A DNA stretch of 64,000 bases from Methylibium rhizosphaerae (GCF_006386545.1 NZ_SWAR01000004.1:248001-312000), one strand, 5' to 3'. Shown: positions 45,766-55,849, numbered from the stretch's first letter. Notes: generated by a model from the sequence alone, not told the origin. Numbers and translations are program-made.

Positions 45766-46697
45766 TGACGAAGCCGCCCGCCGACCCGGACAGCGGCTGC
45801 TTCCTGCAGCACCTGAAGGTCGAGCGGCGGCTCGCCGAGCGCACGCTGGCGATCTACGGCGACGCGCTGGCCCGGCTCGAAACCCACGCCGCAGAAGCGC
45901 GCGTGCCGCTGCGCGAGGTGCAGGTGCACCACGTGCGCCGCTGGGCCGCCCAGCTGCATGGCGCGGGCCTGTCGCCGCGCAGCATCGCCTTGCACCTGGC
46001 CGCCTGGCGCGGGCTGTACCGCTGGCTCGGCCGGCAAGGCGCCGTCAAGCTCAACCCGGTGGACGGCGTGCGCGCGCCCAAGGCGGGCAAGCCCCTGCCG
46101 AAGGCGCTGTCGGTGGAGCACTCGATGCTGCTGGCCGACCACCACGACCAGGAAACCGACCCGCTGCTCGACGCCCGCGACCGCTGCATGGTCGAGCTGC
46201 TGTACGGCGGCGGCCTGCGGGTGGGCGAACTGGTGGCGCTCGACGTGCATGCGAGCGACCGCGCCGCCGGCTGGATCGACCGCGACAGCGGTGACGCCCA
46301 TGTGCTCGGCAAGGGCAGCAAGCGCCGCAGCGTGCCCGCCGGCAAGGCCGCGCTCGAGGCGCTCGACGCCTGGCTCTCGGTGCGCGAGCAGCTCGCACTG
46401 CCCGGGGAGCCGGCGCTTTTCGTCAGCAACCGCGGCACCCGGCTCACCGCCTCGCAGGTGCGCTCGCGCCTGAAGCGCCGCGCACTGGCCGCCGGGCTGC
46501 CCACGCACGTGCACCCGCACATGCTGCGGCACTCGTTCGCCACCCACCTGCTGCAGTCCAGCGGCGACCTGCGTGCGGTGCAGGAGCTGCTGGGCCATGC
46601 CCACATCTCGACCACCCAGGTCTACACCAAGCTCGACTTCGGCCACCTGTCCAAGGTGTACGACGCGGCCCATCCGAGGGCCAAGCGGTCGTCCTGA
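45765..46697 (+). CDS. xerC: Tyrosine recombinase XerC
   Basis: 310 residues from ATG at 45765. N-terminal SAM-like core-binding domain and C-terminal catalytic domain with Arg in [15 protein letters not shown], Lys in [10 protein letters not shown], HxxR in [14 protein letters not shown], His in [15 protein letters not shown] and the nucleophilic Tyr in that last segment. It resolves chromosome dimers at dif together with XerD. Confidence 0.95.
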   Translation: MTKPPADPDSGCFLQHLKVERRLAERTLAIYGDALARLETHAAEARVPLREVQVHHVRRWAAQLHGAGLSPRSIALHLAAWRGLYRWLGRQGAVKLNPVDGVRAPKAGKPLPKALSVEHSMLLADHHDQETDPLLDARDRCMVELLYGGGLRVGELVALDVHASDRAAGWIDRDSGDAHVLGKGSKRRSVPAGKAALEALDAWLSVREQLALPGEPALFVSNRGTRLTASQVRSRLKRRALAAGLPTHVHPHMLRHSFATHLLQSSGDLRAVQELLGHAHISTTQVYTKLDFGHLSKVYDAAHPRAKRSS

Positions 46698-46705
46698 CGG
46701 CTGCG

Positions 46706-47653
46706 TCAGCCGGGCGCGGCTCCACCGCCGCCGAACCGGTGGTCGGCCTGGCGCCGGAACTCGCTCGGCGTCATGCCCTTGATCTCGAGGAAGCGCCGGT
46801 TGAAGTTGGCCACGTTGTTGAAGCCCACCTCGTAGCAGATGTGGGTGACGTAGCGGTCGGTTTCCATCAGCAGCTGGCAGGCGCGGTTGATGCGCACCCG
46901 GTTCACGAAGTCGGTGAAGTTGTTGCCGGTGGCACGGCGAAAGAAGCGCGAGAAGCGGCTTTCGCTCATGCCCAGCTCGGCCGCCACGTCGGCCAGCGAC
47001 ACCGGCTGGGCGATGTGCTCGGTGATGCGGCTCACGATGGCGTTGATCTGGTCCATCTGGGCGTCGTCGTCGGCGCCCTGCATCTGCACCGCCGACAGCA
47101 GCCGGTAGTCGGTGCAGCGAGCCAGGTCGGCCAGGTATTCGCAGAACGCGCCGAAGCGCTGGATGCCGCGCGCCGCCTTGACCCGCTGCCAGTGCTCGTG
47201 CGCCCGCTGCGACAGCCCGAAGAACTCGATGCCGTGTTTCGCCCGCTCCAGCATCGGCAGCACCTCGGCCAGTTCCGGGATCTGCTCGGCCGCCCGCTCG
47301 ATCGGCTCATGGGCGAACTGGATCACCAGGTCGCGCTCTGCCACGCCCGCCTCGGGCAGGTCCATCGAGATCCAGTTGTGCGGCAGGCGCGGGCCGGTGA
47401 GCACCAGGTGGCCGGGCTGGAAGGGGCCGATCCAGTCGCCCACGAAGGCCTTGCCGGAAGTGGCCACGATGAGGTGCAGCTCGTATTCGTCGTGGAAGTG
47501 CCAGCGCGCCAGCGGCGTCGGGAAGCCGTGCGAGAGGCAGCGCACGACGCCGGTCTCGGGCGCCTCGTAGCCCAGCGAGGTCGAGCGCGCGTAGTCGTGC
47601 TCCAGCTCGGGCTGGCGCTGGCGCGGCAGGTGACGATCGCGGGCGGAGGCCAT
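46706..47653 (-). CDS. AraC family transcriptional regulator
   Basis: 315 residues. N-terminal cupin sensing domain ([42 protein letters not shown]) and a C-terminal double helix-turn-helix (ISLADVAAE-type: [26 protein letters not shown], then [17 protein letters not shown]). It is the last gene of the polyol operon and its start overlaps the SDR stop (TGATG). Probably the sugar-responsive activator of this operon. Confidence 0.92.
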   Translation of the reverse strand: MASARDRHLPRQRQPELEHDYARSTSLGYEAPETGVVRCLSHGFPTPLARWHFHDEYELHLIVATSGKAFVGDWIGPFQPGHLVLTGPRLPHNWISMDLPEAGVAERDLVIQFAHEPIERAAEQIPELAEVLPMLERAKHGIEFFGLSQRAHEHWQRVKAARGIQRFGAFCEYLADLARCTDYRLLSAVQMQGADDDAQMDQINAIVSRITEHIAQPVSLADVAAELGMSESRFSRFFRRATGNNFTDFVNRVRINRACQLLMETDRYVTHICYEVGFNNVANFNRRFLEIKGMTPSEFRRQADHRFGGGGAAPG

Positions 47654-48438
47654 CAGCTCATGACATTACCGCCGTCGACGTTCAACGTCTGTGCGGTGAT
47701 GTACGAGGCCTCGGCGCTGGCCAGGAACACTGCCGCGCCGGCGATGTCCTGCGGGGCGCCCATGTAGCCCAGCGGCACGGCCTTGCCGACCGCCACCTTC
47801 TTCTCGCCGGGCGCGAGGCCCTCGTAGCGCGCGAACAGCGCATCGACGTCCCGCCACATCGGCGTGTCGATCACGCCCGGCGCGATGGCGTTGACCCGGA
47901 TGCCGTGCGGCGCCATCGCCAGCGCCGCGCTCTGCGTGTAGCTGATCACCGCCGCCTTGGTGGCGCAGTAGTGCGACACCAGCGCCTCGCCCCGGCGGCC
48001 GGCCTGCGAGGCGAGGTTGACCACCGCCCCCTTGACGCCGGCTTCGACCATCTGCCGCAGCACCGCCTGCATCGTGAAGAACATGCCTTTCACGTTGACG
48101 GCGAAGAGGCGCTCGTACATGGCCTCGTCGCTGTCGAGCAGCGGCGCCATGTCGAAGACGGCCGCGTTGTTGAACAGCACGTCCACCGGCCCGAAGGCCG
48201 CGGCGGCCGACGCGACCAGTGCCGCCACGTCGCCGCTGCGGGCCACGTCGGCGCGTGCATAGCGCAGGGCGCCGTCATGGCGCGCGGCCAGGGCCTGCAC
48301 GGCGGCATTCGGCTCGCCGGCCAGGTCGGCAATGGTGCAGCGCGCGCCTTCGCGCAGGTAGGCCTCGGCCACGGCCAGGCCGATGCCGCCGCCCGCGCCG
48401 GTGAGCAGGGCATGCCGGCCCTGCAGTCGTCCGCTCAT
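47653..48438 (-). CDS. SDR dehydrogenase, sorbitol/L-iditol type
   Basis: 261 residues from ATG at 48438, with aaggag 9 bases upstream. Rossmann loop [23 protein letters not shown], catalytic Ser/YxxxK in [23 protein letters not shown], and a C-terminal VDGGNVMS. Similar to SmoS-type sorbitol dehydrogenases, which oxidise D-sorbitol to D-fructose. It is coupled to both neighbours, suggesting co-regulation with the mannitol-type dehydrogenase. Confidence 0.87.
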   Translation of the reverse strand: MSGRLQGRHALLTGAGGGIGLAVAEAYLREGARCTIADLAGEPNAAVQALAARHDGALRYARADVARSGDVAALVASAAAAFGPVDVLFNNAAVFDMAPLLDSDEAMYERLFAVNVKGMFFTMQAVLRQMVEAGVKGAVVNLASQAGRRGEALVSHYCATKAAVISYTQSAALAMAPHGIRVNAIAPGVIDTPMWRDVDALFARYEGLAPGEKKVAVGKAVPLGYMGAPQDIAGAAVFLASAEASYITAQTLNVDGGNVMS

Positions 48439-49856
48439 CGTCGATGCTCCTTCATGAAGTTGGCCACCCGTCCTGTGGCATGGCGCACGGCAGCAACCAG
48501 CCTCGGGTCGCCTGCCAGCGGCCCCCACAGCACCGCATCGGCGCACAGGGCCGCCACCGGGTCGCCCGAGCTGCAGATGGCATGGCCCACGGCCGGATCC
48601 ATGCCCTGGTCCTGGTACTCGTAGGGCAGCTCGCCGCGATGCCAGGCCTGCAGGAAGGCCAGGAACAGCGCCGGCAGCATGGCCACGCTGGCGATGCCCT
48701 CGGCGCGCCCGAGGCGCTCGCGCACGGTGGGCGCGATGAAGCCCGGGATCTTGGCGAAGCCGTCCATCGCCACCCGCTGGTTGGTGTCGCAGATGGCCGG
48801 GTTCGAGAAGCGGTCGAGCACCACGTCGCGGTAGGCCGCCAGGTCGATGGGGCTCGGCCGCTCGGGTGTGTGCAGGCAGGGGATCACGTCGTCGGTCACG
48901 TAGTCGAACGCCAGCCGGCGCACCGCCTCGTGCCGCGTGCCCTCGTGGATGAACCGCAGGCCCAGCAAGGTGCCGGCCCAGGCGATGCAGCTGTGGCTCG
49001 CGTTGAGGATGCGGATCTTGGCCTCCTCGTACGGCACCACCGATTCGACCATCTGCACGCCCACCCTTTCCCATTCGGGCCGGCCGTTGCAGAAGTCGTC
49101 TTCGATCACCCACTGGATGAAGCTCTCGGCCATGAGCGCCGCCTCGTCGTCCACGCCGGTGGCGGCCTTCACCCGCTGGCGCACCTCGGGCGCCGGGCGC
49201 GGCGTGATGCGATCGACCATCGCGTTGGGCGCGGTGGTGTTGACCTGCACCCAGTCGAGCAGCGCGGCGTCGCCGGCCAGCTCGATGAACTGCTGCAGCC
49301 CCAGGTTGAAGCGTTCGCCGTTGTGGCGCAGGTTGTCGCAGTTGAGCAGCGTCACCTGGCCGGCGTCGGCGTCACGGCGTGCGCGCAGCAGCGTGAACAG
49401 GGCGCCGTATAGCGTCTGCCCGGCCTCGCCGCGGCGCGCCCGGTCCAGGTCGGCCGCGAGGTCGGCGTACCCGAGGTCGAGGTGGTTCTTCGCGTCGAGG
49501 TAGTAGCCCGCCTCGGTGACGGTGAACGAGATGATGCGTGTGGCCGGCGACGCCGCGATCGCCGCCAGCCCGGCCAGGCCGGGCTCGTAGGGCACCACGC
49601 GGCGGATCGAGCCGATGTGCTCGTAGCGCCGCTCGCCGTCGGGCGACACCGTCTCGAGCAGGTATTGCCCGGCCTGGCGCTGCAGCGCGGCGATGGTCTC
49701 GGGCATGTCGGGCCGCAGGTTGCCGCCGGCCAGCGACCAGCGCGTGTCGCCGGCGTCGATGAGCCTTTGCAGGTACACCGCCTGGTGGGCGCGGTGGAAG
49801 GAGCCGAGGCCCAGGTGCAGCATCACCAGGCCGGGTCGGGGGTCGGTGTGGGTCAC
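48435..49856 (-). CDS. Mannitol/arabinitol-type polyol dehydrogenase
   Basis: 473 residues from GTG at 49856; an ATG at 49823 is possible. LHLGLGSFHRAHQAVYLQRL is the N-terminal NAD loop of the long-chain mannitol dehydrogenase family. The centre carries LLNCDNLRHNG and TPNAMVDRITP-type motifs (here TAPNAMVDRITPRP), and KIRILNASHSCIAW holds the catalytic Lys/Asn/His region. It oxidises mannitol, arabinitol or sorbitol. The stop overlaps the SDR start (ATGA). Confidence 0.9.
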   Translation of the reverse strand: MTHTDPRPGLVMLHLGLGSFHRAHQAVYLQRLIDAGDTRWSLAGGNLRPDMPETIAALQRQAGQYLLETVSPDGERRYEHIGSIRRVVPYEPGLAGLAAIAASPATRIISFTVTEAGYYLDAKNHLDLGYADLAADLDRARRGEAGQTLYGALFTLLRARRDADAGQVTLLNCDNLRHNGERFNLGLQQFIELAGDAALLDWVQVNTTAPNAMVDRITPRPAPEVRQRVKAATGVDDEAALMAESFIQWVIEDDFCNGRPEWERVGVQMVESVVPYEEAKIRILNASHSCIAWAGTLLGLRFIHEGTRHEAVRRLAFDYVTDDVIPCLHTPERPSPIDLAAYRDVVLDRFSNPAICDTNQRVAMDGFAKIPGFIAPTVRERLGRAEGIASVAMLPALFLAFLQAWHRGELPYEYQDQGMDPAVGHAICSSGDPVAALCADAVLWGPLAGDPRLVAAVRHATGRVANFMKEHRR

Positions 49857-49861
49857 GTTGG

Positions 49862-50896
49862 TCAGGCGGGCGCGACGACGCGGCCCTCATGGTTGAACAG
49901 ATGCAGCACCGCCGGGTCGAGCTCGACCCCGACGGCGTCACCTCGCGCCAGCGGCGTGCGCTCGCTCTGGCGCGCCACCAGCGACACGCCGCCCACGTCC
50001 ACGTAGATCAGCGTGTCGGCGCCCAGCGCCTCGATCAGTTCGACGCGGCCCTGCACCGTGCCCTGGCCTGCCGGCCGCACATGCACGCCCTCGGGCCGCA
50101 CGCCCAGGAAGCCGTCGCCGGGCAGCCGGCCGCCGGTGAGCGACGAGAACGCCGGCAGCGCCGCCGCGGGCAGCACGTTCATCGACGGCATGCCGATGAA
50201 CTGCGCGACGAACTGGTTGGCCGGCCGGTCGTACAGCTCCAGCGGCGAGCCGACCTGCTCGACCGCGCCGTCGCGCAGCACCACCACGCGGTCGGCCAGC
50301 GTCATCGCCTCGATCTGGTCGTGCGTGACGTAGATGGTGGTGGCGCCCAGCTCGCGGTGCAGCTTTGCGATCTCCACACGGGTCTGCCCGCGCAGCGCGG
50401 CGTCCAGGTTCGACAGGGGCTCGTCGAACAGGAACACCTTGGGCGAGCGCACGATGGCGCGACCGATGGCCACCCGCTGGCGCTGGCCGCCCGACAGCTC
50501 GCGCGGCGTGCGCTGCAGGTAGGGCCCGAGGTTCAGGATCTCGGCCGCGCGCTCCACCTTCTGGCGGATCACCGCCTTTTCGACGCCGGCCAGCTTGAGC
50601 GCGAACGACATGTTGTCGAACACGCTCATGTGCGGGTACAGCGCGTAGCTCTGGAACACCATCGCGAGGTCGCGCTTCGCCGAGGGCAGCCGGGTGATGT
50701 CGCGCCCGTCGAGCAGGAGCTTGCCGCCGTCGATGCCCTCGAGCCCGGCGATCAGCCGCAGCAGCGTGGATTTGCCGCAGCCCGAGGGGCCGACGAACAC
50801 GACGAACTGGCCCTTTTCGATGGACAGGTCGATGCCCTTGATGGCGCGGTGTTCGCCGAAGTACTTCTCGACACCGTGGAGTTCGAGGAATGCCAT
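49862..50896 (-). CDS. Polyol ABC transporter ATPase (SmoK/MalK/UgpC type)
   Basis: 344 residues from ATG at 50896. ABC domain with Walker A GPSGCGKSTLLR, signature LSGGQRQRVAIGRAI, Walker B VFLFDEPLSNLDA and H-loop VTHDQIEAM, followed by a C-terminal OB/TOBE regulatory domain. It energises uptake through the two permeases upstream. It lies five bases before the polyol dehydrogenase start. Confidence 0.93.
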   Translation of the reverse strand: MAFLELHGVEKYFGEHRAIKGIDLSIEKGQFVVFVGPSGCGKSTLLRLIAGLEGIDGGKLLLDGRDITRLPSAKRDLAMVFQSYALYPHMSVFDNMSFALKLAGVEKAVIRQKVERAAEILNLGPYLQRTPRELSGGQRQRVAIGRAIVRSPKVFLFDEPLSNLDAALRGQTRVEIAKLHRELGATTIYVTHDQIEAMTLADRVVVLRDGAVEQVGSPLELYDRPANQFVAQFIGMPSMNVLPAAALPAFSSLTGGRLPGDGFLGVRPEGVHVRPAGQGTVQGRVELIEALGADTLIYVDVGGVSLVARQSERTPLARGDAVGVELDPAVLHLFNHEGRVVAPA

Positions 50897-50948
50897 GGTC
50901 AATACCTTCCCTTCAGTAGGTCAGCAGCAGGCGTGTAAGGGGGCGGTT

Positions 50949-51767
50949 TCACTTCACGGCCCCGAAGGTGAGGCCCTGGACCAGTTGCTTCTGGCTGAAC
51001 CAGCCGAACACGACGATGGGGGCGATGGCCAGCAGCGAGGCGGCCGACAACTTGGCCCAGAACAGGCCCTCGGGGCTGGAATACGAGGCGATCAGCACCG
51101 CCAGCGTGCCGGCCTTGGCCGAGGTGAGGTTGAGCGACCAGAAGGCCTCGTTCCAGCTCAGCACCAGGCACAGCAGGCCGGTGGAGGCGAGCACGCCCAC
51201 GCCGAGCGGGAACACCACGTAGCGGAACTCGCTCCACACGTTCGCGCCGTCCATGCGCGCGGCTTCGAGGATGTCGGGCGGGATGTCCTTGAAGCCCGAA
51301 TACAGCATCCACACCATGATCGGCAGGTTGCTCAGCGTGAAGACGATGGTGAGCGCCGCGATCGAGTCCAGCATGCCGGCGGTCTGCGCCATCACGTACA
51401 CCGGGATCAGCGCGCCCACGGCCGGCATCATCTTGGTGGACAGCATCCACATCAGCAGGTCGCGGGTGCGGCGCGTGCGGAAGAAGGCCATCGAATACGC
51501 CGCCGGCGCGGCGATCAGCAGGCCCAGCACGGTGGACAGCACGCTGGTGATGAGCGAGTTCTTCGCGAACAGCAGGTAGTCGCTGCGCTCCTGCACTTAG
51601 GTGAAGTTGGCGAGCGTCGGCTCGAACACCACCAGCGGCGGCACGTGGATGGCCTGCAGTTCGGTCTTGAACGCGGTGAGCACCAGCCAGCCGAGCGGGA
51701 AGAAGATCAGCAGCGTGACGGCCCAGGCGGTGACGGTGCGGGCGACGAGGGGCAGCTTTTCATTCAT
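50949..51767 (-). pseudogene. Polyol ABC transporter permease 2 (SmoG type) with in-frame stop
   Basis: The reading frame from ATG at 51767 (MNEKLPLVAR) to 50949 encodes a CUT1 permease of about 272 residues with six membrane segments and the EAA loop EAARMDGANVWSEFRYVVFPL. A TAA at 51597-51599 interrupts it after LANFT, where homologues read a charged residue followed by VQERSDY; a GAA to TAA change would explain it. The rest of the frame is intact in both directions. Either a recent nonsense mutation inactivates the importer, or it is a sequencing error or read through. All other genes of the operon look intact. Confidence 0.85.
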
Positions 51768-51789
51768 ATCGAGGTCTCCGCGATGTGGC

Positions 51790-51871
51790 ACCCCTCACCC
51801 CAGCCCTCTCCCGCTCGCGGGAGAGGGGGCGACTCCCTCGCCCCGAAGGGGAGAGGGTTGGGGTGAGGGGC
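51790..51871. repeat. Palindromic CCCTCACCCC...GGGGTGAGGGG element
   Basis: The arms acccctcaccccagccctct and gagggttggggtgaggggc are imperfect inverted repeats around a GC-rich centre that holds a second small palindrome. It fills most of the 121-base gap between the two permease genes. It looks like a dispersed REP/MITE-type element. Confidence 0.65.
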
Positions 51872-51888
51872 GGGGTCATCTCACCGCC

Positions 51889-52839
51889 CTATCGGTCCAG
51901 GTTCTTGCCGATCAGGCGAATCAGGAAGGCCGCCGCGATGTTGGCCAGCACCACCGCGAACAGCGCGCCGGCCGAGGCCACGCCGACGTCGAAGTTCATC
52001 AGCGCCTGCTTGAAGATCAGGAAGGCGACGTTGGTGCTTTCATTGCCCGGGCCGCCGCCGGTGGTGGTGAAGATCTCCGCGAACACGCTCATCAGGAAGA
52101 TCATCTCGATCATGATGACCACCGCGATCGGCCGGCCCAGGTGCGGCAGCACCAGGTACCAGAAGCGCTGCAGCGCATTGGCGCCGTCCATGCGTGCGGC
52201 TTCCATCTGCTCTCGATCGAGCGACTGCAGCGAGGTGATGAAGATCAGGCAGGCGAACGGCAGCCACTGCCACGCCACCATCACGATCACCGAGAACAGC
52301 GGGTGGTCGGTGAGCCAGTCGACCGGCTGCGCGCCGAAGAACTGCCACACCTGCGCAAGCACGCCGTAGATGGGGTTCATCATCATGTGCTTCCACAGCA
52401 GCGCGTTCACCGTGGGCATCACGAAAAACGGCGAGATGAGCAGCACCCGCACGATGCCGCGCCCCGGGAAGGGCTCGTTCACCAGCAGCGCGAGCAGGAC
52501 GCCCAGCACCACGGTGATCGCGATCACGCTGCCCAGCAGCAGCAGCGTGTTGAAGACGGCCGGGCCGAAGTCCGGGTCGGTGACGAAGAACTCGATGTTG
52601 GCCAGCCCGATGAAGTCGCGCTCGCCCGGCTGCATGAGGTTGTAGCGGACCACCGAGAAGTACAGCGTCATCACCAGCGGCACGATCATCCACAGGAAGA
52701 GCGTGACCACCGCCGGCGCGAGCAGCAGGCGCTGCAGCATGCGGTTCGGCCGTGCCGCCTCGCGCGGCGCGGCTTGCGGGCGCGGGTCGGCCACGGGCAG
52801 CACGTCTTCAGCGCCCGACAAACGAAGGGTGGTAGGCAT
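51889..52839 (-). CDS. Polyol ABC transporter permease 1 (SmoF type)
   Basis: 316 residues from ATG at 52839, with ggag 8 bases upstream. Six membrane segments and the EAA motif MEAARMDGANALQRFWYLVLPHL define a CUT1 permease. It should pair with the interrupted second permease (50949-51767) in the inner membrane. Gene order binding protein, SmoF, SmoG, SmoK, dehydrogenases matches rhodobacterial and pseudomonad sorbitol/mannitol operons. Confidence 0.92.
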   Translation of the reverse strand: MPTTLRLSGAEDVLPVADPRPQAAPREAARPNRMLQRLLLAPAVVTLFLWMIVPLVMTLYFSVVRYNLMQPGERDFIGLANIEFFVTDPDFGPAVFNTLLLLGSVIAITVVLGVLLALLVNEPFPGRGIVRVLLISPFFVMPTVNALLWKHMMMNPIYGVLAQVWQFFGAQPVDWLTDHPLFSVIVMVAWQWLPFACLIFITSLQSLDREQMEAARMDGANALQRFWYLVLPHLGRPIAVVIMIEMIFLMSVFAEIFTTTGGGPGNESTNVAFLIFKQALMNFDVGVASAGALFAVVLANIAAAFLIRLIGKNLDR

Positions 52840-52888
52840 CGAAAGCTCCGTCAACGGGCGCCGCGTCCGCGGCGCCCAGAGGACCACA

Positions 52889-52944
52889 AGTCACCAGTCA
52901 CCAGTCACCAGTCACCAGTCACCAGTCACAAGTCACCAGTCACT
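52889..52944. repeat. Tandem heptamer array (AGTCACC)8
   Basis: Eight copies of AGTCACC (two with one base changed) run into the last bases of the binding-protein gene. The same unit is scattered at 25185-25245. A microsatellite-like array; length variation by slippage is likely. Confidence 0.8.
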
Positions 52945-54274
52945 ACTTGTAGTAGCCAGCCTTCTTCATTTCGCGCTCGGCCGCGGTCTGCGAGGTGGCG
53001 AGTGCCTGATCGACGGTGACCTTGCCGGCCAACGCCGCGCTCATCTGCTGACCCACCGCGATGCCGATGGCCTGGAACTCCGGAATGGCGGCGAACTGCA
53101 CGCCGACGTACGGGCTCTTCGGCAGCGTGGAGTCGTTCGGGTTGGCGGTGTCGATCGCCTTCTTCTCGGCCTCGGCGAACTTCGCCGCCTTCAGGAACTC
53201 CGGCGTGGCATAGGTGGACTTGCGGGTCCCGGTGGGCACCGCGCCCCAGCCCTCTTCCTTGGCCACCAGCTTGACGTAGTCCTTGGAGGTGGCCCACTTC
53301 ACGAACTTCTGCGCCGCGTCCACCTTCTGCGAGCCGGCCGGGATGGCCAGCGCCCAGGCCCACAGCCAGTTGGCACCCTTGGGCGTGACGGCCGTGGGCG
53401 CCTGCGCGAACGCCACCTTGTCGGCCACCTTGCTCTGCTTCGGGTCGCTCACGAACGAGGCAGCGATGGTGGCGTCGATCCACATGCCGCACTTGCCCTC
53501 GTTGAAGAGGGCGAGGTTCTCGTTGAAGCTGTTGGCCGAGGCGCCGGGTGGGCCGTACTTCTTCATCGCGTCGACGTAGAAACCCACCGCGTCCTTCCAG
53601 GGCTTGGTGTTGATCTGCGGCTTCCAGCTCATGTCGAACCACTGGCCGCCGAAGGTGTTGACCATGGTCGACAGGAAGGCCATGTTGTCGCCCCAGCCCG
53701 GCTTGCCGCGCAGGCACAGGCCGTAGACGCCCTTGCCGGGGTTGTGGATCTTCGCGGCGATGTCGCGCAGCTGCTCCCAGGTGGGCCGCTCGGGCATGGT
53801 GGCGCCTGCCGCCTTCACCAGGTCGGCGCGGTACATGGTCATGGAGCTTTCGCCATAGAAGGGCGATGCGTACAGCTTGCCGTCCACCGACAGGCCGCCG
53901 CGCATGGCCGGCAGCAGGTCGTCGACGTCATAGCCGGCATCGGGCGCGATCTCCTTCAGCCAGCCCTTCTTGCCCCAGATCGGCGTCTCGTACATGCCGA
54001 TGGTCATCACGTCGAACTGCCCGCCCTTGGTGGCGATGTCGGTGGTGACGCGCTGGCGCAGCACGCCTTCCTCGAGCGTCACCCACTTCACCTTGATGTC
54101 GGGGTTGGCCTGCTCGAAGTGCCGGGTCATCTTCTGCATCGTGATCATGTGGCCGTTGTTCACGGTGGCGATCACCAGCTCGGTGGCGGCATGGGCCGGC
54201 AGGCCGGCCGCGGCCAGCGCCGCGAGCACGAAGAGGGGAGCGAATCGGGAAGCCTGGTTCAGCTTCGGCGTCAT
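52943..54274 (-). CDS. Polyol-binding periplasmic protein (SmoE/MtlE type)
   Basis: 443 residues from ATG at 54274, with a signal peptide (FAPLFVLAALAAAGLPAHA). The SBP_bac_1 fold begins TELVIATVNNGHMITMQKMT, with GMYETPIWGKKGWLKEI, GKCGMWIDATIAASF and a C-terminal SPYVGVQFAAIPEF, as in the mannitol/sorbitol binding proteins. First gene of the operon. The roughly 200-base region upstream, shared with the divergent RlmI-like gene, should hold the promoter and AraC sites. Confidence 0.92.
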   Translation of the reverse strand: MTPKLNQASRFAPLFVLAALAAAGLPAHAATELVIATVNNGHMITMQKMTRHFEQANPDIKVKWVTLEEGVLRQRVTTDIATKGGQFDVMTIGMYETPIWGKKGWLKEIAPDAGYDVDDLLPAMRGGLSVDGKLYASPFYGESSMTMYRADLVKAAGATMPERPTWEQLRDIAAKIHNPGKGVYGLCLRGKPGWGDNMAFLSTMVNTFGGQWFDMSWKPQINTKPWKDAVGFYVDAMKKYGPPGASANSFNENLALFNEGKCGMWIDATIAASFVSDPKQSKVADKVAFAQAPTAVTPKGANWLWAWALAIPAGSQKVDAAQKFVKWATSKDYVKLVAKEEGWGAVPTGTRKSTYATPEFLKAAKFAEAEKKAIDTANPNDSTLPKSPYVGVQFAAIPEFQAIGIAVGQQMSAALAGKVTVDQALATSQTAAEREMKKAGYYK

Positions 54275-54471
54275 GGTGTCTGTCTCCTGTCGTTGATTTC
54301 TGCGAAACGAATGGAAGGCACGCGTTGCAACGTGGCTCAAAGGTAGCGGTCACGCCATGCATCGTTTGATATGCGAGCCAGCCAGTTCGATACTTCTTTG
54401 CGCAGGCCGGCTAGGAATTACCCGAACTCCTGCCAGAAGCGTATCGAAGCCGGGCGGCGACAATCCTGGCC

Positions 54472-55653
54472 ATGAAAGTGATCCGACTGCGTGAAGGCAA
54501 GGAGCGCTCGCTGCTGCGGCGCCATCCATGGGTGTTCCAGGGCAGCATCGCCAAGGGCGGCGGCGACGCCGGCGAAACCGTGCGGGTGGAGGCCGCCGAC
54601 GGCCGTTTCCTCGCCTGGGCGGCGTTCAGCCCGACCTCGATGATCCGCGTGCGGGCCTGGAGCTTCGACGAGGCCGAGCGCATCGATGCCGGTTTCTTCG
54701 CCCGCCGCATCGAGGAGGCGCTGGCCTTCCGCAAGCGCCTGGCGGTGCCCAGCGACGCGGTGCGGCTCATCCACGGCGAGGCCGACGGGCTGCCGGGGCT
54801 CATCGTCGACCGGTACGGCGACACGCTGTCGGCGCAGTTCCTCTCGGCCGGCACCGAGCGCTGGAAGGACGTGATCGCCGACGCGTTGCTGGCCGCCACC
54901 GGTCTCACCCGGCTGTACGAGCGCTCCGACTCCGGCGTGCGCGGCCTCGAAGGGCTGGAGCCGCGCGCCGGCTGGCTGCGCGGCGAAGGCGCCACCGAGC
55001 TCACCATCCGCGAGCACGGCTGGCAGCTGGGGCTCGACGTTGCCGAGGGCCACAAGACCGGCTACTACCTCGACCAGCGTGACAACCGCAAGCTGTTCGC
55101 CGACGTGGTGAAGCACTTCGGCGTGAAGTCCGCGCTCAACTGCTACAGCTACACCGGCGGCTTCTCGGTGGCGGCGCTGGCCGGCGGCGCCGAGCGGGTG
55201 GTGAGCGTGGATTCGTCGGCGCCGGCGCTGGCGCGGGCCAGCGAGCACGTGCTGCGCAACGGCCTGGACCCGAGCCGCCACGAAGCGCTCGACGCCGACG
55301 TGAACGGCACGCTGCGCCGCCTGCTGAAGGAAGAGCAGCAGTTCGACGCCATCGTGCTCGACCCGCCGAAGTTCGCGCCGACCGCCGCGCATGCCGAACG
55401 CGCGTCGCGCGCCTACAAGGACATCAACCGCCTGGCCTTCAAGCTGCTGGCGCCGGGCGGCGTGCTGCTCACGTTCTCGTGTTCCGGCGGCATCGGCGCC
55501 GAGCTGTTCCACAAGATCGTGGCCGGCGCCGGGCTCGATGCGGGCGTGGATGCCTACCTGGTGCGCCGCCTCGAGGCGGCACCCGACCATCCGACCACGG
55601 TCAACTTCCCGGAAGGCGAATACCTGAAGGGGTTGATGCTGATCAAGCGGTGA
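54472..55653 (+). CDS. RlmI-like rRNA large-subunit methyltransferase
   Basis: 393 residues. An N-terminal PUA domain (RLREGKERSLLRRHPWVFQGSI) and a class I SAM domain with DQRDNR, LNCYSYTGGFSVAAL, VLDPPKF (base-binding NPPY-like loop) and a Cys in LLTFSCSGGI. It fits the RlmI family, which makes m5C in 23S rRNA. It is divergent from the polyol operon. Confidence 0.9.
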   Translation: MKVIRLREGKERSLLRRHPWVFQGSIAKGGGDAGETVRVEAADGRFLAWAAFSPTSMIRVRAWSFDEAERIDAGFFARRIEEALAFRKRLAVPSDAVRLIHGEADGLPGLIVDRYGDTLSAQFLSAGTERWKDVIADALLAATGLTRLYERSDSGVRGLEGLEPRAGWLRGEGATELTIREHGWQLGLDVAEGHKTGYYLDQRDNRKLFADVVKHFGVKSALNCYSYTGGFSVAALAGGAERVVSVDSSAPALARASEHVLRNGLDPSRHEALDADVNGTLRRLLKEEQQFDAIVLDPPKFAPTAAHAERASRAYKDINRLAFKLLAPGGVLLTFSCSGGIGAELFHKIVAGAGLDAGVDAYLVRRLEAAPDHPTTVNFPEGEYLKGLMLIKR

Positions 55654-55657
55654 TGTT

Positions 55658-55739
55658 GGCACCCCGGCCGGCGGGTACACCGGCCACCCCTCCAAGAGGG
55701 GGCGGGCCTTGCTTGGGGCGGCCCGGCGCGGCGGCCCGC
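55658..55739. repeat. Dispersed 80-bp GC-rich repeat, copy 2
   Basis: GGCACCCCGGCCGGCGGGTA, a CCACCCCTCC/GAGGGG hairpin, then GGGCCTTGCTTGGGGCGGCC and a GC-rich tail. Almost identical, in opposite orientation, to 38342-38422. It lies immediately after the RlmI-like stop codon. The remaining 110 bases to ybeY show no gene. Confidence 0.75.
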
Positions 55740-55849
55740 GTCCTTCACCTTCATACCGTCCGTGGTCTGCCGTCAGGGTGCATCTGCACAGATCGCACGC
55801 CTGCCTCTGCGTCCGTTCGGGCTGAGGTATCGAAGCCCCCGATGCCGGC

